Positions 1 through 9,542 of a DNA stretch of 64,000 bases are shown piece after piece. The stretch is from Candidatus Bathyarchaeota archaeon (GTDB taxonomy: Archaea > Thermoproteota > Bathyarchaeia > Bathyarchaeales > Bathycorpusculaceae): positions 1 to 64,000 of the forward strand of contig JAOZHW010000012.1 in assembly GCA_026014685.1 (NCBI GenBank), in the 5' to 3' direction. Both the position numbers and the translations under genes were made by a program. The notes beneath the pieces were generated by a model. It saw only the letters and a program-made list of their open reading frames with translations. It made no database searches and had not been told where the DNA came from. The stretch's first letter is position 1. Every line of letters starts with the position of its first letter.

Positions 1-200
1 GATAAGGCAGTCGCCGGGCAGCCACGCCGTTGTGGATAAGAGCTGAAAGCATCTAAGCTCGAAGCCTCTCCCGAAAAGAGGCAGCCATTCCAGTTTCACT
101 GGACGAAGGCTCCCATAAAAGATGGGTTTGATGGAGCCGGGGTGTAAGCTAGAAGACTTCGGTCGACTAGTTCAGCCTGCGGCCACCAATCGCCTGAGAT
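1..200 (+). rRNA. 23S ribosomal RNA, 3' end (partial)
   Basis: The opening bases match the conserved last domain of archaeal 23S rRNA: the CCAGTTTCACTGGACGAAGG stretch, the CCCATAAAAGATGGG hairpin and the GCCGGGGTGTAAGC segment near the 3' terminus. The 5' part lies outside the window. The exact 3' end is uncertain; I place it near CCACCAATCG. Just downstream GTCGAGTCAA and TTTGACTGAGAC could form part of a processing stem. No 5S rRNA or tRNA was recognised directly downstream. Confidence 0.9.
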
Positions 201-345
201 GTCGAGTCAATGTAGTGTCTGAGCGATATTTGACTGAGACACATATTGCCTCAAAACGGTGTTTGTCGCTGTATATGTTTGGTCTGTGCATGGTTAACCG
301 TTTGTTTGTTTATGTTCAATTTAGCGGCTAATGTTTTGTGGTTTA

Positions 346-367
346 AAAGAGGAAATCCTGCCTCTTT
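346..367 (+). terminator. Hairpin downstream of 23S rRNA, possible terminator
   Basis: AAAGAGG and CCTCTTT form a perfect 7-bp stem around an 8-base loop, followed by ATTT. It lies about 150 bases after the rRNA end, so it could end the rRNA transcript. It could equally serve a leftward transcript from the promoter element at 375-420. The function is inference. Confidence 0.3.
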
Positions 368-374
368 ATTTAAA

Positions 375-420
375 GAACCACGCGACGTCTCAGGGCAGAG
401 GTCCCCTCCCCTTATTTAAA
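375..420 (-). promoter_or_regulatory. Promoter plus conserved 5'-RNA box, element A
   Basis: Read on the minus strand, TTTAAATAAG is followed by a G-rich tract and, 27 bases after the TATA start, by CTGAGACGTCGCGTGGTTC. The last box recurs, 18 of 19 bases identical, at 48841-48859 at almost the same distance (26) from a TATA box. The predicted transcript runs toward the 23S 3' end and has no ORF. It may be a small RNA or a remnant of a duplicated promoter. Confidence 0.45.
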
Positions 421-1146
421 GGCACAATATCGCCGTTTTGTTGCTCTGTCAATCCCCCCATTCTTTATATATAGAAATGCTAAAGGTGGCGTTTTTAGCT
501 TCTTTTTTAGACGTGTTTGCCTTAGTGTGTTCCTTTCCGGTTGTTGTTTTTTTACATTTTTCAGTAATGCTGTATATACTCTGCAAGTTGCTGTCCTAAA
601 GCCTCGGCTTAACCGCCATCTTTCATGGTTGAAAAAGCGAATGTAACAGGTGCCACACACACAGCCATATCACTGTTTTCATGCTTAATTGTGGGTGTAA
701 GCCTCGAGAGGTTGCAGGACTCCGACATCTCCCCCAATGTGTGCCGTTAAGGGTTTAGCATTTTTCCCTTTTCTCCTGGGAGCCTGCAGCCTCCCATCCT
801 CCAAACACACCGGTTTTAGTGCGCAATATTTCTGGTTAAGAAACATCCCTTATTTAAACGCTAAAAAACTTGAACATGGAGAGACATACAGGTTGCAGCA
901 AGGCAAGAACCGTGATGGCATAGGTTTTGAAGCCATTTTGATAGCCTTGTTCTTTGTTTTCGGCTTTGTAGGCTTCGTTTGTGGCGGAGTGTGGTTGTAC
1001 ACCTCAATGGCTTGCTGGTGCGCAACGATTTTTGTGTGGTTCTTCGTTGGTCAACGGTGCAAAGGCAAATCTGAAAAGCACACTTAAATCGCGTTTTTTG
1101 GCGTTTAACAAAAGTGATAATAGAGTGTTTGTGCCTTTGCGGTTTT
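421..1146. other. Gene-poor intergenic stretch
   Basis: There is no convincing gene here. A 116-codon open frame at 737-1087 has a hydrophobic stretch near its end but no ribosome-binding site, no recognisable domain and a poor start context. Another TTTAAATAAGGG box occurs on the minus strand near 847-858, resembling the TATA part of element A. The sequence GGGAGCCTGCAGCCTCCC near 779-796 is a hairpin. Confidence 0.5.
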
Positions 1147-1500
1147 ATGAGTCAACCTGTGCCTGTACCGAAAAGTGAAATAAAATTCTCCCTTGCGCTC
1201 ATTGCTGTACTCGTTATTGTCGTGGCTGTGAGTTCTCTTCTGATGCTTACCCCGTATTGGTATCTATGGCCTGTCATACTCGGTGTTGTTCTGGTTTTGG
1301 TTGCCTATTTTTCTGCCTTAAAACACCTTTACCGTTGCCCGAATTGCGGTGAAGAATTTCGTATAAGTGCATTGCAGGACTTTTTTGCACCGCACGGCAT
1401 CAGCAGAAACCCAGACGGCGAGTTACTAGAATGGAAACTCCTTAAATGCCCTTCCTGCAGCAAAAGAGAGAAGTGCTACCGCGTAAAAAATAACCCTTAA
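1147..1500 (+). CDS. Small membrane protein with C-terminal zinc ribbon
   Basis: The protein has 117 residues. I chose the ATG giving MSQPVPVPKSEIK because two hydrophobic helices (about residues 13-55) start soon after it; an upstream in-frame ATG would add an implausible Cys-rich tail. The C-terminal half has CPNCGEE and, about 40 residues later, CPSCSKRE, two CxxC knuckles typical of a zinc ribbon on the cytoplasmic side. Function unknown. It stands alone between the rRNA and citrate synthase and has no visible Shine-Dalgarno, so it may be leaderless. Confidence 0.7.
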   Translation: MSQPVPVPKSEIKFSLALIAVLVIVVAVSSLLMLTPYWYLWPVILGVVLVLVAYFSALKHLYRCPNCGEEFRISALQDFFAPHGISRNPDGELLEWKLLKCPSCSKREKCYRVKNNP

Positions 1501-1661
1501 CCCGCCTGTTTAACAGTTAGCTTTTTTTACTATCATAGCGTTCTAAGAGTAGAGAGCCCAGAAGGTAGCGCTGCCAGACCAAACTTGCAAATTTGGTCCT
1601 TGTGATCATTTTGGTAGCGGCAGAGTTGCCAATTTCTGCTTTTACAAGGGGAGAACACAAA

Positions 1662-2795
1662 ATGATAAACAATGATGAGCGCGTAGTAGTTAGAGGTCTC
1701 AAAGATGTTGCCGCAGCCGAAACCAAAATCAGCTACGTAGACTTCAATGGGTACCTTTACTATGTAGGCTACAACATCGATGACCTAGTGGGACGAGTCA
1801 TTTATGCAGAAATCGCATACCTGCTGATTCATAGGCGCCTTCCAAATAAGCAGGAACTAGAAAACTTCAAAAACGAATTAATCTCAGCCATGAAGTTACC
1901 CGATGCGGTGGTTGAAAGCATAAAAAAGACTCCGAAAACCTGTCATCCCATGGATATATTGCGCACCGAGGTTTCCCATTTAGGTGAATATGACCCAGAA
2001 GGTAGCGACTTCTCCCCTGAAGCTAACTACCGACGTGCAACACGGCTTGTTGCTCAGGTTCCTGTTATTGTGGCAACTATACATCGAAGTCGCCTAAACC
2101 AGCCTGTTCCTGAACCCAAGCAAGAGTTCGGGTTTGCCCAAAACTTCCTCTACATGTTCAAAGGCGCAGTTCCTGAAGAAAGCGAAACTAACGTGTTGCA
2201 TCGATACATGACGCTTCATGCTGACCACGGCTTTAACGCTTCCACTTTTGCGGCTCGCGTAACCGCATCCACTAACTCAGACATGTACAGTGCAGTAACT
2301 TCTGCTATTGGTGCACTCAAAGGTCCCTTGCACGGTGGCGCAAGTGAGAAAGTTATGGATATGCTTGATGACATTAACCTAGAAGAAGAGGTGGAAGAAT
2401 ACATTAACGGGTTGTTGGGTGATCAGAAAAAAGTCATGGGTTTCGGTCACCGAATCTACCGGGCGCAGGATCCAAGGACCAAGCATCTTAGAGGTATGGT
2501 GGAGGATCTTTGCCACCGCGACAGAACCTTGAGTTTGTACAATAAATGCATAAAAATCGAAGACATAGTTTTTAAGCGCAAAAAAATCTACCCCAACGTC
2601 GATTTCTATGCTGCAGTCACCATGGACGCATTAGGCGTACCTAAAGAGTTCTTCACACCCTTCTTCGCCACAGCTAGGATATCTGGCTGGGTTGCGCATG
2701 TGATTGAGCAGTATGAAGATGCGGTTCTTCTACGTCCAGAATCAAAGTATATCGGCGAATTCAACAGGCCTTTTGTTCCAATCGAGAACCGATAA
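1662..2795 (+). CDS. gltA: Citrate synthase
   Basis: Condenses oxaloacetate and acetyl-CoA to citrate and CoA in the cytoplasm. The 377-residue length fits the archaeal/short bacterial class. Catalytic signatures are visible: LHADHGFNAST (substrate-binding His, about residue 186), GPLHGGASEKV (catalytic His, about 224), GFGHRIYRAQDPR (about 261) and the Asp in VDFYAAVTM (about 313). The start is the ATG preceded by AAGGGGAG; an in-frame GTG 69 bases upstream lacks such a site. It is monocistronic. No other TCA-cycle gene is nearby, so 2-methylcitrate synthase activity cannot be excluded. Confidence 0.95.
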   Translation: MINNDERVVVRGLKDVAAAETKISYVDFNGYLYYVGYNIDDLVGRVIYAEIAYLLIHRRLPNKQELENFKNELISAMKLPDAVVESIKKTPKTCHPMDILRTEVSHLGEYDPEGSDFSPEANYRRATRLVAQVPVIVATIHRSRLNQPVPEPKQEFGFAQNFLYMFKGAVPEESETNVLHRYMTLHADHGFNASTFAARVTASTNSDMYSAVTSAIGALKGPLHGGASEKVMDMLDDINLEEEVEEYINGLLGDQKKVMGFGHRIYRAQDPRTKHLRGMVEDLCHRDRTLSLYNKCIKIEDIVFKRKKIYPNVDFYAAVTMDALGVPKEFFTPFFATARISGWVAHVIEQYEDAVLLRPESKYIGEFNRPFVPIENR

Positions 2796-2934
2796 AGAAT
2801 CGCGGTAATAGCCGTTCAGCTTTCTTTTTCTTTTTTTGTCATTTAGCGTTTGTCGAGTTTGATTACCAAATTTAGCTTGAAATCGTTTTTTAACTGTTGT
2901 AGTGGCTGTTAGGTCGGCGGTTTCTTGTGTGGGG

Positions 2935-2970
2935 TATAAATTTGGTATTAGTTGGGTAACATTTGGGTAA
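2935..2970 (+). promoter_or_regulatory. Promoter with tandem TTGGGTAA repeats
   Basis: A TATAAAT box is followed by two identical TTGGGTAA octamers at 2952-2959 and 2963-2970. They are offset by 11 bases, one DNA turn, and span the predicted transcription start about 25-30 bases after the box. This arrangement would suit a repressor site for the following PQQ surface-protein gene. The regulator is not known. Confidence 0.4.
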
Positions 2971-3031
2971 ACGCTAATATTGATTTTCCATAACGGATTC
3001 GTTTACCAACATAAAAAGGAAATAAAAAGAC

Positions 3032-5572
3032 ATGAATCAAAAAATAGTTTCAATTTTGTTACTTGCAGTTCTAGCAATCGGAACAGTGGCATCTCTGCAA
3101 TCAATCAACGTCGAAGCAGCAACATCGATGAAGACTTATGCAATCTCTGACGCAATTCCTAGCACCATAGGCTTAGGTGAAGAAACTCTCCTCAAATGCG
3201 GTATCACTGAAGCATTAGCCTCCGCATCTTACGGATGGACAGGAATAAAAATTGTCGTAACAAAACCTGATGGTAAAACCGAAACACTTGGCCCCTTCAC
3301 AACTGACTCAACAGGCTCAACATACACACTCTACACACCAGACCAAGTCGGCAGATACAACATTACAACATACTTCCCAGAACAGGAAATGCCAGTCGAT
3401 ACCTACTCAAATGAAAGAGGCTCCTATGTTTACAAAGGAACAATTATGCTTGCAAGCGAGGCATCAAGCTACTTCATCGTAACCGAAGAAGCCTCAGCAA
3501 CATACCCAGGTCATGCATTGCCCTCTGAATACTGGAGTCGCCCAATCGACGCACAACTACGTGAATGGTACAGCGTATCAGGCAACTGGCTTGCCCGACC
3601 CGACAACGGCTTAGCACTCTACAACGATGACGCACCAGACACGGCACACGTACTATGGGCTCAGCAATTGACCACCGGCGGATTAACTGGCGGCGTAACG
3701 GCAGATACCCTAGTTGCTTCTGAATCTGGTGATGCATACGAAGGCAGATTCACAAATTCAGTCATACTCAACGGAATATTATACTACAACACTCAAGGCT
3801 CAGGAACATACGGCACTGTCGGAACAAACCAAATCAGAGCAATTGACTTGCACACAGGCGAACCCTTAGACTGGTACATAAACAACACTTGGTTGTCCTT
3901 CGGTCAAGCACTATACTTCGACGGCTACAACGTTGACGGCGTATACACCTACTTATGGTCAGTATCTGGCACAACCTACACGGCATATGATCCTTTTGAC
4001 GGCTCTTGGGTTTATACAATGACTAACGTGCCCTCAGGCGTAAGAACCTTCGGTCCACATGGTGAAATCCTCATTTACCAATACAACTATGCAAAAGGTT
4101 GGATAGCTCTTTGGAACTCAACAGAATGCGGTCTACAGAACGCAGCAGTCGGCACACCATACCATGGTAGCTGGGCTTCTAACGTAGGTCTAAGAACCTT
4201 CAACGCCTCTTTGCCTTCATGTTATTCATGGAACGTTACAATTCCAGAAGGCACAGTCGCTTCCGGCTCATACATCATTGCACACAAATTCTACACTGAA
4301 GACAGAGTTGTCGGTATACAATACAACCAAACAAAAGTACGTGTCTGGGCCCTTGACATCAGCGATCTAGACAAATCATCAACTGCCATAACTAGCTACA
4401 TATTCGACAAATGGTGGGATGCACCAACCGAATGGTACAACGGAACAAACACTATCCACTATGTCGGCGCAACAAACTACGTTGAAGACGCTACATACGG
4501 CGAAGGCGTAATCGGACTCTGGTCAAAAGAATTAACAACCCATTACGGATTCAGCGTTAAAACAGGCAAATACCTCTGGGCAACTGAATCAGAAAACTAC
4601 CTAGATGCATACGGTTGGGGTAACATGGAGCACACCTGGTACTATGCTTACGGCAAACTGTACTCAGTCGGTGTCGGCGGAATCCTATATGCCTATGACC
4701 TCTCGACAGGTAACACTGCATGGACCTACAACTTGACCGATGCTTATGGTGAACCCGTCACTGGCAACAACTGGTGGGGCTGGATTGCGCTAATTGCTGA
4801 CGGCAAAGTCTATGTCGGCACCTTAGAGCACTCCGCTGAAAACCCGCTGCCAAGAGGCGGCCCATACGTCGCTGTTAACGCAACCGATGGAAGTGAAGTC
4901 TGGCGTGTTAACGGTATGTTCCGTTTAACTCGCTGGGGCGGAAACAGCGTCATCGGTGACAGCATCATCGCAACCATGGACACCTACGACCAACGCATAT
5001 ACGCAATCGGCAAAGGTCCAACACAGACCACAGTTGTTTCACCCACATCCTCAGTTGAATACGGCAAAACCATCATAATCCAAGGCAGAGTCACAGACAT
5101 CTCTCCAGGCACATCTACCACCGCTATGCAGTTGCGGTTCCCCAACGGCGTTGCAGCAGTCTCTGACGACAGCCAAGGCGGATACATGCTCTATGTGTAC
5201 AAGCAATTCGAATGCCCAACCAACACAACAGGCGTTCCACTATCTATTGACGTTGTAGATGCAAACGGCAACTACCGCCACATCGGCACAACCACCAGCG
5301 ATGCAAGCGGAGCATACAGCTTCGCATGGCAACCTGACATCCCCGGACAATACACAGTCTACGTAACCTTCGCAGGCTCTAACGCGTACTACGGCTCCTA
5401 CGCACAAACCGCCTACTACGTCGAAGAAGAACCCGCAGCAACAGCAACCCCCACACCCCAACCACAGTCAGCAGCTGACCTCTACTTCGTGCCACTCTCT
5501 GTTGGCATGATAGTAGCAATAATCGCCATCGGCGCGATTCTTGTAATGCTGCAACTCAAGAAACGACCATAA
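3032..5572 (+). CDS. Secreted PQQ-type beta-propeller surface protein, paralogue 1
   Basis: An 846-residue exported protein. It has an N-terminal signal peptide (about residues 1-30, ending VEAA), an N-terminal beta domain and then a central region with PQQ-like propeller repeats such as IRAIDLHTGE, LYAYDLSTGNTAWTYN and VAVNATDGSEVW. An Ig-like domain (ITDISPGT-type) follows, then a Thr/Pro-rich spacer and a C-terminal ADLYFVP motif, one membrane helix and KKRP. It is probably anchored in the cytoplasmic membrane with the propeller outside. No catalytic residues are evident; cofactor or sugar binding is possible but unproven. The start has AAAAAGGAAAT upstream. It is the closest paralogue of the next gene. 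Confidence 0.85.
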   Translation: MNQKIVSILLLAVLAIGTVASLQSINVEAATSMKTYAISDAIPSTIGLGEETLLKCGITEALASASYGWTGIKIVVTKPDGKTETLGPFTTDSTGSTYTLYTPDQVGRYNITTYFPEQEMPVDTYSNERGSYVYKGTIMLASEASSYFIVTEEASATYPGHALPSEYWSRPIDAQLREWYSVSGNWLARPDNGLALYNDDAPDTAHVLWAQQLTTGGLTGGVTADTLVASESGDAYEGRFTNSVILNGILYYNTQGSGTYGTVGTNQIRAIDLHTGEPLDWYINNTWLSFGQALYFDGYNVDGVYTYLWSVSGTTYTAYDPFDGSWVYTMTNVPSGVRTFGPHGEILIYQYNYAKGWIALWNSTECGLQNAAVGTPYHGSWASNVGLRTFNASLPSCYSWNVTIPEGTVASGSYIIAHKFYTEDRVVGIQYNQTKVRVWALDISDLDKSSTAITSYIFDKWWDAPTEWYNGTNTIHYVGATNYVEDATYGEGVIGLWSKELTTHYGFSVKTGKYLWATESENYLDAYGWGNMEHTWYYAYGKLYSVGVGGILYAYDLSTGNTAWTYNLTDAYGEPVTGNNWWGWIALIADGKVYVGTLEHSAENPLPRGGPYVAVNATDGSEVWRVNGMFRLTRWGGNSVIGDSIIATMDTYDQRIYAIGKGPTQTTVVSPTSSVEYGKTIIIQGRVTDISPGTSTTAMQLRFPNGVAAVSDDSQGGYMLYVYKQFECPTNTTGVPLSIDVVDANGNYRHIGTTTSDASGAYSFAWQPDIPGQYTVYVTFAGSNAYYGSYAQTAYYVEEEPAATATPTPQPQSAADLYFVPLSVGMIVAIIAIGAILVMLQLKKRP

Positions 5573-5891
5573 AGGTGCAAAAAATGCAAAAAACAAATTC
5601 CCCCTCTTTTCTTTGTTTGGATCTGGCTTTAGAAGCTGGGGCTGAGTGGGCTTCTGGGTTTAAAATTACGAAGTTGCGATCGTGGTTTTCATTTTTCTTT
5701 TCTCCTTAAAGAAAACTGACCCAGAGCCTCAGCAAACCCATATTCTTTGTTAGGCTTTTAAATTTTGTTATAGAACAAGATGCCTGCTTTTTTGTCTTTC
5801 ATCGTTGGGTGTTGCTTTATTGTGTGTTTTCGTTATTTTAGGTATTCAAAATGAATGCTGTGGTTAAAATTATGGGAAAGAGAGTTGTTGT
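5573..5891. other. Intergenic stretch after paralogue 1
   Basis: Pyrimidine-rich runs (CCCCCTCTTTTCTTTG) directly after the stop codon probably end transcription in the usual archaeal T-rich manner. I see no further gene or clear structure. Confidence 0.4.
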
Positions 5892-5993
5892 TTATTTTAT
5901 CAGGAATAGGTAGCATATGTAGGAGCCGACGGTGAAAACTACGCATACTCCGATTGCGGCTAATATGGCTTTTATTGAGTCACATACATGCAT
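5892..5993 (-). CDS. Possible 33-residue single-span membrane peptide
   Basis: A short minus-strand frame begins MHVCDSIKAILAAIGV and ends CYLFLIK. It has GGAGATGG placed well upstream of its ATG and is almost entirely one hydrophobic helix with small residues. The good ribosome-binding site is the main support. The longer in-frame extension (to 6104) lacks one. No family was recognised; it could be chance in an AT-rich gap. Confidence 0.3.
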   Translation of the reverse strand: MHVCDSIKAILAAIGVCVVFTVGSYICYLFLIK

Positions 5994-6284
5994 TTTTCCA
6001 TCTCCATTTTGTTGAGATTGGTATCGTGTGAAATAATATAAGCAAAATTTCTTTTCCATACTTATATCAAAAATCGAAACTATGCCAAGCTCGGTATATG
6101 CCAACTATTTTTTGTGATAAAACAATTCCTCATTGAATGTTGTAGAGAAAGAATATGTGGTTTTGTCTTTATTTAGATACATCTTTTTGATTACTGCATA
6201 CGAATTAGTAAATTAAATGAAATATAGAAAAAAATTTAGATTTTTTACTTTTTTACTGGTTATTTTTGATTATTTGTCGGATTC

Positions 6285-6298
6285 TGAAAAACCTTATA
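6285..6298 (+). promoter_or_regulatory. TATA promoter shared with paralogue 3
   Basis: The 14-base string TGAAAAACCTTATA is identical to that at 26434-26447, in front of another PQQ paralogue. Flanking upstream T-rich sequence (TTTACTGG/TTTACAGG, TTATTTTT) is also similar. It contains a purine-rich BRE-like part and the TATA box. The coding frame open through it (from 6217) is therefore probably not translated. Confidence 0.55.
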
Positions 6299-6363
6299 TA
6301 GTAAAACCAAAAGACCCCTACTTCGATTCGCCAAAATCGGTGAATCTTAAGGAGAAAGAATAT

Positions 6364-9015
6364 TTGAATTATACCCACAAACTAGCAATTTTGTTAATAG
6401 CAATATTTGTCGCTTCAATCGTAACCTCGATACCCATACTAAACATAAACGTCCAAGCAGCAACAACAATGAAAACCTACCCAATTGTCGACGCCATACC
6501 CAACCCAGTCGCAGTCGGCCAAGAAACCCTACTCAAAGCAGGCATCTCCGAAGCCCTCCCCTCCGCATCATACGGGTGGACAGGCATCACCATCACCGTT
6601 AAAAAACCAGACGGCACAACAACCACCCTGGGACCCCTAACCACTGACTCAACAGGTTCAACATACGCAACATACGTACCTGACCAAGTAGGCAACTACA
6701 CCGTAACAACCAACTTCCCCAACCAAACCTACCCAATAACCTATACGCCCTCCGGAAGAACTCAACCCATCCAAGCAGGCACCATAATGCTAGCAAGCAG
6801 CAAATCCATGACCCTAGAAGTAGTCGAAGAACTCTCCATACCCTTCTATCCAGGACACGCGTTACCAACCGAATACTGGAGCCGACCCATCGACCCACAA
6901 CTCAGAGAATGGTACAGCATCTCCGGCAACTGGGTAGAACGACCCTTCAACTCAGTGGTACAATTCCAAGACGATGCACCAGAAACGCCCCACATCCTTT
7001 GGGCTACCCCCTATGAACAAGGCGGCATATCAGGCGGCTTATACGACGGCGAAAACAACATAATCGCAGACATGTACGGCGGCGACGCATACGAAGGCAG
7101 ATTCGCAAACGCAGTAGTCATCAACGGCGTACTATACTACAACACCCAACCAAACGGCTTATACGCGCAAGTAAGCATACCTGGAATTCAAGCAATCGAC
7201 CTCCACACAGGCGAGAAACTTTGGTTCCTAAACAACACCTTCCTGTCATTTGGTCAAACGATGTTCTACCCAAGCTACAACGTAAACGGCGTCTGGAACT
7301 ACCTCTGGTCAGTAAATGGCAACAACTACACCGCATACAGCACAAACGATGGCTCATTCCAGTTCATGTTCTACAACGTACCCACAGGCACAAGAATCTG
7401 GGGACCAAACGGTGAAATCCTCATCTACCAAATCAACTACGCCGCAGGCTGGATGGCACTTTGGAACTCAACCCTTGCAGGCCTACAAAACGCGGTCATG
7501 GGTCAACCCACCTATGGCAGCTGGTCTTTCGGTACCTTAGGCATGGATGCAAACGGTAGAGGCTCACGCGACGTCGGCGGTCCAACAAACCCAACTAACG
7601 CCATAGGTCAGCAGATAAACTCAGCTTTCCCAGTGACTAGATGCCTCAACGGTTCACTAGCCAAATGCTACTCATGGAACGTAACCATACCCAAAACCTT
7701 AGCCGCAAACTCTCTTAGGGCCTATGAAGGCGACAGAATCGTCGGTATTGCCTTCAACCAGACCATGGTGCGTGTCTGGGCTTTGCCACTCAATGGAATA
7801 ACCGCAACAAGAAACGCATCCATAAGTTCAGGCTCAATATCGCCCATATTCGATAAGACCTGGACTCCGCCGTCTGAATGGCTCGAAGGATCAAACATAC
7901 TATACTACACAGGCGCATCAAACTACGTTAAAGACCCCATCTACGGCAACGGTGTCATCGCAGTATGGTCAAAAGAATTAACAACCCACTACGGCTTCAG
8001 CCTCGTCGACGGATCTTACCTTTGGGCTACCGAACCTGAGCACTATCTTGACTTATACGGCGCAGGAGCAGGAGAACATACTTGGTACTTCGCTTACGGC
8101 AAACTCTACTCAGTTGGCCTCGCAGGCATACTCTACGCGTACAACCTCCAAACAGGTAAAACCGATTGGACATACACACTCAAAGACCCCTACACTGAGC
8201 CCGTTACTGGTGAGAACTGGTGGGGCTGGATTAGTCACATCGCTGCAGGCAAAGTCTACATCGGCACACTAGAACACTCAGCTAACAGTCCAATGCCCAG
8301 AGGCGGACCTTATGCTTGTGTTAACGCAACCGACGGTAGCGAAATCTTCCGTGTAAACGGTATGATGCGTTTGACTCGTTGGGGTGGTAACCCTGTTATG
8401 GGTGACAGCATCATCGCAGGCTACGATACATATGACCTACAAATCTACGCAATGGGTAAAGGCCCAAGCAAAATCACTGTCTCCGCTCCAAACCTCGGAG
8501 CCGCACAAGGACAAAGCGTACTCATCTCAGGCCGCGTAACCGACATATCACCGGGCACCACGGACCCACGCATTGCAATGCGGTTCCCCAATGGTGTTGC
8601 AGCTGTATCTGATGCAAGCCAAGGCCAATATATGCTCTACGTCTACAAGCAGTTTGAATGCCCAACCGACGCCACAGGTGTCCCAGTTTCCCTTGCAGTT
8701 ATCGACGCTAACGGTAACTATCGTGAGATTGGCACTACTACAAGTGATGTTACTGGCTTCTACAGTTTCAGCTGGATGCCCGATATTCCAGGCAAGTACA
8801 CTGTAATTGCAACCTTCGCTGGCTCTAAAGCATACTACGGCTCATACGACCAAGCAGCCTTCGTCGTAGACGAAGCACATGCAACTGCTCCTCCGCAGGC
8901 AACACCTGAACCCTCAGCAGCAGACCTCTACTTCGTACCTGGCATAGCAGGCGTAATCATAACCATCATCGCAGTCGGCGTAGCCATAATACTGCTACAA
9001 AGAAAACGCCCATAA
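6364..9015 (+). CDS. Secreted PQQ-type beta-propeller surface protein, paralogue 2
   Basis: About 883 residues. I chose the TTG preceded by AAGGAGAAAG because the signal peptide (NYTHKLAILLIAIFVASIV... ending NVQAA) starts there. The open frame extends 49 codons further upstream, through the promoter, and is probably untranslated there. Domain order equals paralogue 1: N-terminal beta domain, PQQ-like propeller repeats (IQAIDLHTGEKLW, LYAYNLQTGKTDWTY, CVNATDGSEIF), Ig-like domain, spacer, ADLYFVP, helix, RKRP. It is longer than paralogue 1 by an insertion near GMDANGRGSRDVGG. Tandem position suggests local duplication. Role in the envelope is inferred, substrate unknown. Confidence 0.85.
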   Translation: MNYTHKLAILLIAIFVASIVTSIPILNINVQAATTMKTYPIVDAIPNPVAVGQETLLKAGISEALPSASYGWTGITITVKKPDGTTTTLGPLTTDSTGSTYATYVPDQVGNYTVTTNFPNQTYPITYTPSGRTQPIQAGTIMLASSKSMTLEVVEELSIPFYPGHALPTEYWSRPIDPQLREWYSISGNWVERPFNSVVQFQDDAPETPHILWATPYEQGGISGGLYDGENNIIADMYGGDAYEGRFANAVVINGVLYYNTQPNGLYAQVSIPGIQAIDLHTGEKLWFLNNTFLSFGQTMFYPSYNVNGVWNYLWSVNGNNYTAYSTNDGSFQFMFYNVPTGTRIWGPNGEILIYQINYAAGWMALWNSTLAGLQNAVMGQPTYGSWSFGTLGMDANGRGSRDVGGPTNPTNAIGQQINSAFPVTRCLNGSLAKCYSWNVTIPKTLAANSLRAYEGDRIVGIAFNQTMVRVWALPLNGITATRNASISSGSISPIFDKTWTPPSEWLEGSNILYYTGASNYVKDPIYGNGVIAVWSKELTTHYGFSLVDGSYLWATEPEHYLDLYGAGAGEHTWYFAYGKLYSVGLAGILYAYNLQTGKTDWTYTLKDPYTEPVTGENWWGWISHIAAGKVYIGTLEHSANSPMPRGGPYACVNATDGSEIFRVNGMMRLTRWGGNPVMGDSIIAGYDTYDLQIYAMGKGPSKITVSAPNLGAAQGQSVLISGRVTDISPGTTDPRIAMRFPNGVAAVSDASQGQYMLYVYKQFECPTDATGVPVSLAVIDANGNYREIGTTTSDVTGFYSFSWMPDIPGKYTVIATFAGSKAYYGSYDQAAFVVDEAHATAPPQATPEPSAADLYFVPGIAGVIITIIAVGVAIILLQRKRP

Positions 9016-9195
9016 AGCGAATACAGACACAAATCCCTCTTTTCCTTTTTTTGTTTAATTAGCCAATTCTTTTCCCGAAAGCGGATTCGAAAATTCTGCC
9101 TTTCGATAAAAACCAAATCTATTTCAAAAATGCCTAAAAAAATCAAAAAAGTGTGCTTGTTGTGTGGTTTCGGCTGGTTTGATCTATAGTGACTT

Positions 9196-9441
9196 TTACT
9201 GAATTATCTGACCAGTGGCGGTTTTCTTGTCAACTTGGACTTGTGTAACCCTAATTTTTACACGCTCTCTTGGCTTAGCCTTCGGCACAACAATAACGTA
9301 GCCTCGAATTCTTGACATCCCATCCCCGCTTGGGCACCTGTCGATTATGTTGACTTCTAATTCGTCTCCTACCTCGACAGGGGCAGGTTGACCAGCGTAA
9401 TTTATCTTGTATTTTCCGCCTCTTACTCTTCTATGAACCAT
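9196..9441 (-). CDS. Small TRAM-domain protein
   Basis: 81 residues, almost entirely one TRAM domain (VEVGDELEVNIIDRCPSGDGMSRIRGYVIVVP...ERVKIRVTQVQ). Stand-alone archaeal TRAM proteins bind RNA and act as cold-shock-like RNA chaperones; this role is family knowledge, not shown here. The N-terminus RRVRGGKYK is basic. It is separated from the histidine kinase by about 100 bases in opposite gene order, so a shared transcript is unlikely. Confidence 0.85.
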   Translation of the reverse strand: MVHRRVRGGKYKINYAGQPAPVEVGDELEVNIIDRCPSGDGMSRIRGYVIVVPKAKPRERVKIRVTQVQVDKKTATGQIIQ

Positions 9442-9542
9442 TGAGAAACCTGCTTTGGTTTATTTGATTTTGATGTTTAAAATCTTTCGAATGCTAATTT
9501 GTAAGTTTTGCTTGTAGCCGAAGGACTTGAAATTTCTGTGTT

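Noticed and set aside
737-1087. 116-codon open frame with a hydrophobic end
   Set aside because: No ribosome-binding site, no domain, start region composition unlike the neighbours, and promoter-like boxes inside it.
6217-6363. N-terminal extension of PQQ paralogue 2
   Set aside because: It runs through a TATA promoter shared with paralogue 3; the TTG at 6364 has AAGGAGA and begins the signal peptide.
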